Positions 1 to 5,231 of a stretch of DNA of 8,507 nucleotides are shown piece after piece. The notes beneath the pieces were generated by a model. It searched no databases. It was not told the origin of the DNA and was given only the letters and a program-made list of their open reading frames with translations. Position 1 is the stretch's first letter; each line of letters starts with the position of its first letter. Made by a program: the position numbers and the translations under genes. Source of the DNA: DASPOJ01 sp049790315 (GTDB lineage: Bacteria > Acidobacteriota > Terriglobia > Acidiferrales > UBA7541); assembly GCA_049790315.1 (NCBI GenBank), contig JBAQYV010000103.1, forward strand, positions 1 through 8,507, written 5' to 3'.

Positions 1-67
1 AACGCGATCGGTAGTACTGACTTCAAAAAGGGATTTTGCGGAGCATTGCATCCGAAATCGCTCCACC

Positions 68-75
68 GAGAGAGG
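68..75 (+). promoter_or_regulatory. Ribosome binding site of the H-NOX gene
   Basis: The purine run GAGAGAGG ends five bases before the ATG at 81. The upstream TTG at 36 lacks an equally clear site. Together with the family N-terminus this fixes the start at 81 and removes a 15-residue extension that H-NOX proteins do not have. Confidence 0.65.
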
Positions 76-80
76 CTCCT

Positions 81-617
81 ATGAAGGGCATCATCTTTAA
101 TTTGCTGGAAGAGGTTGTCACGCGGGAACACGGAGCCGACGCTTGGGACGCGCTTTTGGAATCGGCGGGGGTGGATGGGGCGTATACCTGCCTCGGAAGT
201 TATTCCGACGACGAAATGAGGAAGCTCGTGGACGCCGCTTCGGAAATGCTCAAGATTCCTCCTACGGAGGTCATGTGTTGGTTCGGGCGCCAGTCCATGT
301 GCCTGTTGTCGCAGCAGTATCCGAAATTCTTTCAGAATCATAAATCTACGCGGCCATTTCTGCTGACCCTCAACGACATTATTCATCCAGAAGTTCGCAA
401 GCTCTATCCGGGCGCTGACGTTCCCGTATTTGACTTCGACAATTCATCGGAAGACGTGCTGCTGATGACCTACCGCTCTCACAAGAAACTGTGCGCACTG
501 GCTCACGGTTTCATTGAAGGTGCGTCCGCCTATTACGGACAGGTCGTGCATTTCGAGCAAACGAAGTGCATGCTCAAAGGCAACAGTGAGTGTGTATTTC
601 GCATTTCATTTGATTAA
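81..617 (+). CDS. hnoX: Stand-alone H-NOX (haem NO/O2-binding) sensor protein
   Basis: A 178-residue cytosolic gas sensor, the usual length of a bacterial stand-alone H-NOX domain. Numbering from the ATG at 81 falls in register with the well-studied Thermoanaerobacter tengcongensis H-NOX: proximal haem ligand His102 (in NDIIHPEV), Pro115, and the propionate-binding motif Tyr131-x-Ser133-x-135. Position 135 is Lys instead of the canonical Arg. The distal pocket has Leu9, Cys74 and Leu140 where O2-binding H-NOX proteins have Trp, Asn and Tyr, so I infer an NO-selective sensor. Cys138, Cys163 and Cys171 sit where a zinc/redox site occurs in some H-NOX proteins. The frame stays open upstream to a TTG at 36, but the ATG at 81 has a Shine-Dalgarno stretch and gives the exact family N-terminus (MKGIIFNLL). 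The stop is 14 bases before the hybrid kinase, its presumed partner. Third positions look less C-rich than in the downstream genes, which may reflect transfer. Family assignment is very secure; ligand preference is inferred. Confidence 0.96.
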   Translation: MKGIIFNLLEEVVTREHGADAWDALLESAGVDGAYTCLGSYSDDEMRKLVDAASEMLKIPPTEVMCWFGRQSMCLLSQQYPKFFQNHKSTRPFLLTLNDIIHPEVRKLYPGADVPVFDFDNSSEDVLLMTYRSHKKLCALAHGFIEGASAYYGQVVHFEQTKCMLKGNSECVFRISFD

Positions 618-631
618 CCAGGAGCTCCGGG

Positions 632-2986
632 ATGGTAGAAGCGTCTGAACCTGGCGATGCTGAGCTAGTCAAACTGCGGCGGCGCTTCGAGCGCGAGCGG
701 CGCTCCCGTAAAGAAGCCGAGGCCATCGCCGAAGCTGGATTGCGTTCGCTCTATCAGGAGCAGGAACAGCTCCAGCTACTCGAACAGACCGCGACTTTTG
801 CCAATCAGGCATCTTCGGTTCGTGAAGTAATGCAATTCGCATTGGACCGAGTCTGCGCCTTCACCCGCTGGCCGGTAGGACATGTGTGTTTGGCCTCCGA
901 TAGCGGAAATACAGGCCAATTGATTTCAACGGATATCTGGCATGTCCCTGACAGCAATCGGTTCGACGCGTTCCGCAAGCTCACCGAAGGCACCGAATTC
1001 CCTCTCGGAACCGGCCTCCCAGGCCGCGTTGCCGCGCGTGGCCAATCTGCTTGGATTACCGACGTGACGGACGATAGCAACTTTCCCCGTGCGCCATTGG
1101 CGCGGCAAGTAGGTTTGAAAGCGGCCTTCGCCTTCCCCGTGCTGAGCGGCAACGAAGTGGTGGCCATCTTGGAGTTTTTCTCGGAGGTTCGATCGGAACC
1201 CGACACTGCGTTGCTTCGCATAATGTCTCAGATCGGCACTCAACTCGGACGAGTAGTGGAGCGCAAGCGCAATGAGCAGGAATTGGCACGGCATGCGGAG
1301 GAACTCCGTCGCTCCAACGCCGAACTCTACGAAGCCAAAGAAGGGGCCGAAGCGGGCAGCCGTGCCAAAAGCGAGTTTCTGGCGAACATGAGTCACGAAA
1401 TTCGTACGCCGCTGAACGGCGTCATGGGCATGACGGATTTGGCGCTGGAAACCGAACTGACGCCGGAACAACGAGAGTACCTCGAAACAGTTAAACAGTC
1501 GGCGGATTCGCTGCTCATCGTCATCAACGACATTCTCGATTTTTCAAAGATCGAGGCGGGAAAGATCGACCTCGAACTGTTCGATTTCAACTTGCGCGAT
1601 GACCTGGAGATGACGCTAAGGACGCTTTCCGTCGGCGCGGACGAAAAAGGCCTGGAGCTTTTATGCGAAGTGGCTGCCGAGGTTCCCGAGATACTGCGCG
1701 GCGATTCCAATCGCCTGCGCCAAGTCATCGTAAATCTGGTGGGCAATGCCATTAAATTCACCGACAAAGGTGAGGTGCTCCTGAAGGTTCAAGTGGAGTC
1801 TGAGGATGGCGACGATCGCACATTGCATTTTGTGGTGGCGGATACAGGGATCGGGGTGCTTCCCGAGAAGCAGCGAGTCATTTTCGACGCATTTTCCCAG
1901 GCAGACAGCTCGACGACTCGAAAGTACGGGGGAACCGGCCTGGGCCTTACGATCTCAAAGCGTCTGGTAGAGAAGATGGGCGGAAAAATGTGGGTGGAGA
2001 GTGAGCTCGGCCGTGGCAGCGAGTTCCATTTCCTGGCGCGACTTGGAACGTCGGAGAAGGCCGTCACAGTGGGAACGATTGCCCCGCCTGAGATCTTGCG
2101 CAATGTCAGCGTCTTGGTGGTGGACGATAACCGAATCAACCGGCGAATTCTCGAAGGCATGCTCAAACGTTGGGAGATGAACGCGACTTCGGTGGAAGGC
2201 GCGGAAAAGGCTCTTGATAAATTGTCGGCAGCTCGCGAATCGGGACAGCCATTTGCTCTTGTCTTGACCGACATGCACATGCCCGGGATGGATGGCTTCG
2301 AGCTCATTGAGCGCATTCGCCAACGACCCGAACTTTCCACCGCGACGATCGTGATGCTCACCTCCGCCGGTCACCGCGGCGATTCCGCCCGATGCGAAAA
2401 ACTTGGGGTTTCCGCGTACTTGCTAAAACCCATTCGGCAATCGGAATTACGCGAGGCCATCGCCCGGGTCCTCGGGTCCCAACACCGGGAAGGCTCAATT
2501 CCTCTAGTCACTCGCTACTCTTTGCATGATGCGCGCGATCCCCAGGATTTCTTGCGCGTCCTCGTGGTCGACGACAATCAAGTGAACCAGCTGCTGGTGA
2601 AGCGGTTACTTGAAAAACGAGGCCATCGCGCCATGGTCGTAATCAACGGACAACAAGCCCTCAACGCGCTCACGACCGAGAAGTACGACATGGTCTTGAT
2701 GGACATGCAGATGCCGGAAATGGACGGACTCGCGGCGACCGCGGCAATTCGAGAAAGAGAAAAGGGCGGCGCATTTCATCAAACAGTGATTGCCTTGACC
2801 GCCAACGCCATGAAAGGCGACCGCGAGCGCTGTTTGGCCGGGGGCATGGACGGTTATCTGAGCAAACCGATCCGTCTGCAAGAACTCGATCAGTTGCTGG
2901 AAATTCACTTGGCGCGTCGTAGGGAAGCAGGCGATGTCGCGCTTGCCAACGAAGAATCCGCCGGAATTGCCCCTCGAAAAACTTGA
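632..2986 (+). CDS. Soluble GAF-domain hybrid histidine kinase with two receiver domains, H-NOX partner
   Basis: A 784-residue hybrid sensor kinase with no membrane segment, hence cytoplasmic. Domains in order: charged coiled coil (about 12-52); GAF (about 62-211); second short coiled coil (about 212-245); HisKA with phospho-acceptor His255 in MSHEIRTP; HATPase_c with N-box Asn372, G1 box DTGIG (404-408), F box around 417-421 and G2 box GGTGLGL (433-439); receiver 1 (about 492-612: Asp498/Asp499, phospho-Asp547, Thr577, Lys599); receiver 2 (about 641-760: Asp647/Asp648, phospho-Asp691, Thr723, Lys745). All catalytic residues of kinase and both receivers are present. There is no HPt domain, and the protein ends in a short polar tail. 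The ATG at 632 follows AGGAG (620-624) at a 7-base spacing, 14 bases after the H-NOX stop, so the two are almost certainly co-transcribed. By analogy with known H-NOX/kinase pairs, ligand-bound H-NOX should modulate autophosphorylation. The GAF ligand is unknown; it may be a docking surface or a second sensor. Domain calls are secure; H-NOX partnership is inferred from the operon. Confidence 0.95.
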   Translation: MVEASEPGDAELVKLRRRFERERRSRKEAEAIAEAGLRSLYQEQEQLQLLEQTATFANQASSVREVMQFALDRVCAFTRWPVGHVCLASDSGNTGQLISTDIWHVPDSNRFDAFRKLTEGTEFPLGTGLPGRVAARGQSAWITDVTDDSNFPRAPLARQVGLKAAFAFPVLSGNEVVAILEFFSEVRSEPDTALLRIMSQIGTQLGRVVERKRNEQELARHAEELRRSNAELYEAKEGAEAGSRAKSEFLANMSHEIRTPLNGVMGMTDLALETELTPEQREYLETVKQSADSLLIVINDILDFSKIEAGKIDLELFDFNLRDDLEMTLRTLSVGADEKGLELLCEVAAEVPEILRGDSNRLRQVIVNLVGNAIKFTDKGEVLLKVQVESEDGDDRTLHFVVADTGIGVLPEKQRVIFDAFSQADSSTTRKYGGTGLGLTISKRLVEKMGGKMWVESELGRGSEFHFLARLGTSEKAVTVGTIAPPEILRNVSVLVVDDNRINRRILEGMLKRWEMNATSVEGAEKALDKLSAARESGQPFALVLTDMHMPGMDGFELIERIRQRPELSTATIVMLTSAGHRGDSARCEKLGVSAYLLKPIRQSELREAIARVLGSQHREGSIPLVTRYSLHDARDPQDFLRVLVVDDNQVNQLLVKRLLEKRGHRAMVVINGQQALNALTTEKYDMVLMDMQMPEMDGLAATAAIREREKGGAFHQTVIALTANAMKGDRERCLAGGMDGYLSKPIRLQELDQLLEIHLARRREAGDVALANEESAGIAPRKT

Positions 2987-3084
2987 ATTCCAAACGAGCC
3001 AGCGTCGTGCCCGCCGTGGCGTCTCCAGGCACCTCCCAGGAATTTCTCAGCGAAGTCTGATTCGCTAGCCGAGCCTGCCGAGAA

Positions 3085-3099
3085 CAATTCCCGGAATTG
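3085..3099. repeat. 15-base palindrome (7-1-7), candidate operator
   Basis: CAATTCC, one central C, then GGAATTG form a perfect inverted repeat. Its size and symmetry fit a dimeric repressor or activator site. It lies 98 bases after the kinase stop and about 170 bases before the radical SAM start, too far upstream for a simple repressor of the proposed promoter. The half-site with flank, CCGGAATTG, also occurs at 2961-2969 near the end of the kinase gene. There is no T-run, so it is not an intrinsic terminator. The regulatory role is inferred from symmetry only. Confidence 0.35.
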
Positions 3100-3216
3100 A
3101 AGCGCACCCTGCCGGCGATCTCTCACTGCCCAAGTGAAGCCTCATCCTGGTTGAGAGGACTGGCTAGCGCACCTCCAGCCGGGTAATCGGGAAACCGATC
3201 TATCGCCCCGCGGCGG

Positions 3217-3245
3217 TACAAATGTGCTGCAAAGCCTTGTATAGT
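3217..3245 (+). promoter_or_regulatory. Weak sigma-70-like promoter candidate for the radical SAM gene
   Basis: TATAGT at 3240-3245 differs from the consensus -10 at one base and sits in an AT-rich patch within a GC-rich surround. The hexamer 17 bases upstream, TACAAA (3217-3222), matches the -35 consensus at only three of six positions. The position, 25 bases before the ATG at 3270, is suitable. Confidence 0.22.
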
Positions 3246-3269
3246 TTATAAGGGCATAGCTTCAGGATA

Positions 3270-4292
3270 ATGGCATCCAGCGTCAAAACCCGGCGGCGAT
3301 TGCGTTCCCTGCGCACGCGCGCCCGCGAAATGCGCGGCGTGATCAAGGGTTTCCTTTGGACGCGCCATCCCCTGCTCGTGCACATCATCCCGATTCGCCG
3401 CTGCAATCTGGCCTGCACGTATTGCAACGAATTCGACGATTTCTCGGACCCGGTTCCGCTCGATGAAATGAAGCGCCGCCTTGATCACCTCGCCAAAATG
3501 GGCGCGGCGGTGGTCACCATCAGCGGCGGCGAACCGCTTCTGCATCCCCAACTCGACGAAATCATCGCGCACATGCGCCGCCGCGGCATGCTCTCCGGCC
3601 TGATCACCAACGGGTATCTGCTCACAGCCGATCGCATCGAGCGCCTCAACCGCGCCGGTCTCGAATATTTACAAATCAGCGTCGATAACGTCCAGCCCGA
3701 CGAAGTCTCGAAGAAAAGCCTCAAGGTCCTCGATCAAAAATTGAAACTCCTCGCCGATAACGCCGTTTTCCAGGTGAATATCAATTCCGTGCTCGGCAGC
3801 GGCGTAAAAAATCCCGAGGACGCCCTGACCGTGGCGCGCCGCGCGCAGGAGTTCGGCTTCACCAGCACCGTCGGTATCCTGCACGACGGTGCCGGCCAAT
3901 TGAAGCCTCTTGGCCCGCGCGAGCAGCAAATTTTTGAAGAGATCATGGGCATGGGCAAGCGCTCGTTTTCGCGCCTGAATGGTTTTCAGCACAACATCGC
4001 GCGCGGCAAGCCAAACGAGTGGCGCTGCCGCTCCGGCTCGCGCTACCTCTACATTTGCGAGGATGGCTTGGTGCACTGGTGCTCGCAGCAGCGCGGCTAT
4101 CCCGGCATTCCGCTCGCGCTATACACCGCCGCCGATCGCCGCCGCGAATATTTCACGGTCAAACCCTGCGCCCCGAAATGCACCGTCTCCTGCGTGCAGC
4201 AAATCGCCGTAGTCGATAATTGGCGCGGCGCGCAAACCCTGAAACCCCAAGCCGCGCCGCCCCCGCAATCGCCTCTAGTGCAATTGGAATAG
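3270..4292 (+). CDS. Radical SAM enzyme with partial SPASM/twitch-like C-terminal cysteines
   Basis: A 340-residue probable radical SAM protein. Cys45, Cys49 and Cys52 in CNLACTYC form the CxxxCxxC site for the 4Fe-4S cluster that cleaves S-adenosylmethionine, and GGEP (86-89) is the SAM-binding motif. The barrel continues with TNGYLL (113-118) and LQISVD (134-139). The C-terminal part has Cys253-x12-Gly266-x4-Cys271, which fits the first half of the SPASM signature, followed by Cys300, Cys304 and Cys308, a reduced version of the second half. An auxiliary Fe-S cluster is therefore likely. The N-terminus is Arg-rich (residues 7-22), and the last 20 residues are Pro/Gln-rich and probably disordered. 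AGGA (3264-3267) precedes the ATG at 3270 by only two bases; Met21 (3330) is an alternative start. SPASM-type enzymes modify peptides or proteins or mature cofactors, but no precursor peptide or maturase partner is visible here. The superfamily is certain; the substrate is unknown. Confidence 0.9.
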   Translation: MASSVKTRRRLRSLRTRAREMRGVIKGFLWTRHPLLVHIIPIRRCNLACTYCNEFDDFSDPVPLDEMKRRLDHLAKMGAAVVTISGGEPLLHPQLDEIIAHMRRRGMLSGLITNGYLLTADRIERLNRAGLEYLQISVDNVQPDEVSKKSLKVLDQKLKLLADNAVFQVNINSVLGSGVKNPEDALTVARRAQEFGFTSTVGILHDGAGQLKPLGPREQQIFEEIMGMGKRSFSRLNGFQHNIARGKPNEWRCRSGSRYLYICEDGLVHWCSQQRGYPGIPLALYTAADRRREYFTVKPCAPKCTVSCVQQIAVVDNWRGAQTLKPQAAPPPQSPLVQLE

Positions 4293-4304
4293 CTGCGTCC
4301 CTCG

Positions 4305-4335
4305 TTCGGCGGACCGTCACCCCTCGCGAGCCGAA
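4305..4335. terminator. Weak inverted repeat between convergent genes, possible shared terminator
   Basis: TTCGGC (4305-4310) and GCCGAA (4330-4335) can pair across a 19-base loop, in the 43-base gap between two convergent stop codons where a bidirectional terminator is expected. The stem is short and no T-run follows on either strand, so the evidence is mainly positional. Confidence 0.22.
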
Positions 4336-4893
4336 TCATTCTTGGATAATATCCGTCGCCACAGCCCGAACGTCCCATTCTTGAGGCTTGAGCACGTACG
4401 CGAACTGCTCCTTGGCCTCATCCGGGAAATAGTCGAGCGGTATCTTGAGTGCGGGCTTGCCGGTCTCGGGTTTGGGCGTGATCATTAATTTGCCCACCAG
4501 CCGTGAGTCGGCCCACGTCGTGGGCGTTTGCATCCACCGATTAGGGGGATTCGGATCTATGTAAAGAACGGCCAGCGAAATCTCGGTGAAGAAAATTAGG
4601 TTGGTTCCGTGAAATAGGTTCGTATAGGAAATCGCATCTTCCCGGATCTCCAACTTCATAGCACCGAGGTAAATCACTGCCGCTCCCGCTACCAGAACGT
4701 AGCCGGATAGCCACCAATGCATCGAGGGAGACTTCAGCATGTTCGTGAAACCGACGCTCTGGCTGATGCAATAACCGATAAAGGCCGGGATCAATACCAA
4801 AAACGTGATGTAGCCTAATCTTCCCGCGCCGTACGTGGCCGGAACGATTCGAACTCCTGCCGCAGGATACGACCGCGTACTCAGCACGGACAT
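4336..4893 (-). CDS. Two-helix membrane protein with probable bacterial PH-like domain
   Basis: A 185-residue protein of unknown function. Two hydrophobic segments, about 28-48 (YITFLVLIPAF onward) and 59-78 (HWWLSGYVLVAG onward), form a helical hairpin near the N-terminus. A soluble region (about 79-185) follows. Its opening pattern (MKLEIREDAISYTNLFHG, then a strand at FFTEISLAVLYID) resembles small bacterial PH-like proteins (DUF304/bPH type), which usually sit behind one or two membrane helices. The topology would place this domain in the cytoplasm, although charge bias at the helix ends is not decisive. The frame is open 50 codons further upstream, to 5043. I chose the ATG at 4893 because GGTGA precedes it by four bases and because the extension is Arg/Lys-rich, low-complexity and encoded by intergenic-looking T-tract DNA. 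The gene is divergent from the Ser/Thr kinase and convergent with the radical SAM gene. That it is a gene is fairly secure; the PH-like fold is tentative. Confidence 0.75.
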   Translation of the reverse strand: MSVLSTRSYPAAGVRIVPATYGAGRLGYITFLVLIPAFIGYCISQSVGFTNMLKSPSMHWWLSGYVLVAGAAVIYLGAMKLEIREDAISYTNLFHGTNLIFFTEISLAVLYIDPNPPNRWMQTPTTWADSRLVGKLMITPKPETGKPALKIPLDYFPDEAKEQFAYVLKPQEWDVRAVATDIIQE

Positions 4894-5231
4894 GGATTCA
4901 CCAAGACAGAAGTGAGTAATCGCGGGAAGAGTACCGCCGCGAACCCGCCAGGGCAATACGGACGGAGGTGCCAAGGCGGCGCGCGGCTCCTCTGTACTTT
5001 TGTTTTCGCCTTTTATTTGCCTTTTGTTGCGCCTGCGGAACACTGTACCTCGCGGTCGTTGACGCCCACCTCGACGGGCGCTATCAATGAATCAGACGCG
5101 GCGACCCAGCTGCCCCGACCGGGCGCCAGGGTGTCGCCCCGAGGCCCGCGAGGTTTCTCGCCAGTTACCCCGCCGGTGCCACGCAACGCCGTCTGCACGA
5201 ACCGCCGAAGGCATTCTTCGCGCAAAATATT
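4894..5231. promoter_or_regulatory. Divergent intergenic region between membrane-protein and Ser/Thr kinase genes
   Basis: These 338 bases must hold promoters for two divergent genes. Visible elements are a 6-bp inverted repeat TCGCGG/CCGCGA (4920-4925/4937-4942), and a T-rich stretch at 4997-5028 with TTTT runs starting at 4998, 5003, 5011 and 5022, in otherwise GC-rich DNA. GCCTTTT occurs twice, at 5008 and 5019, exactly 11 bases apart. The open frames crossing it have Arg/Pro/Ser-rich products typical of shadow frames. I could not assign -35/-10 boxes with confidence. Confidence 0.5.
4997..5028. repeat. Spaced T-tracts with an 11-base direct repeat
   Basis: Four TTTT runs begin at 4998, 5003, 5011 and 5022. 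Two copies of GCCTTTT begin 11 bases apart (5008, 5019). Spacing near one helical turn is the arrangement that gives intrinsic DNA curvature. The location, about 100 bases upstream of the - strand start and 200 bases upstream of the kinase start, fits an upstream promoter element. The function is inferred. Confidence 0.4.

Larger units (their letters stand above)
2987..3269. other. Intergenic region between hybrid kinase and radical SAM gene
   Basis: These 283 bases hold no convincing gene; the reverse-strand open frames show no recognisable protein. Visible elements are a 7-1-7 palindrome (3085-3099), a 5-bp stem closed by a GAAA tetraloop (ATCGG/CCGAT, 3186-3199), an 8-bp inverted pair CGCTAGCC (3063-3070)/GGCTAGCG (3162-3169), and a weak promoter-like stretch near 3240. 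No stem followed by a T-run, the usual intrinsic terminator form, is visible after the kinase stop. Confidence 0.6.

Noticed and set aside
36..80. TTG start giving a 15-residue N-terminal extension of the H-NOX protein
   Set aside because: The ATG at 81 has a Shine-Dalgarno stretch, gives the family N-terminus and puts His102, Pro115 and Tyr131 at their reference positions.
2670..3126. Reverse-strand open frames spanning the end of the kinase gene and the following gap
   Set aside because: No ribosome binding site or family pattern, and Arg-rich composition; they overlap the conserved second receiver on the other strand.
3063..3169. CGCTAGCC/GGCTAGCG inverted pair and AGCGCACC direct repeat (3101, 3166) as mobile-element ends
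   Set aside because: The repeats are only 8 bases, enclose no transposase, and no target-site duplication is visible. Chance matches in a small region are likely.
4894..5043. 50-codon upstream extension of the - strand membrane protein
   Set aside because: The extension is basic and low-complexity, derives from T-tract intergenic DNA, and the ATG at 4893 has a GGTGA site in front.
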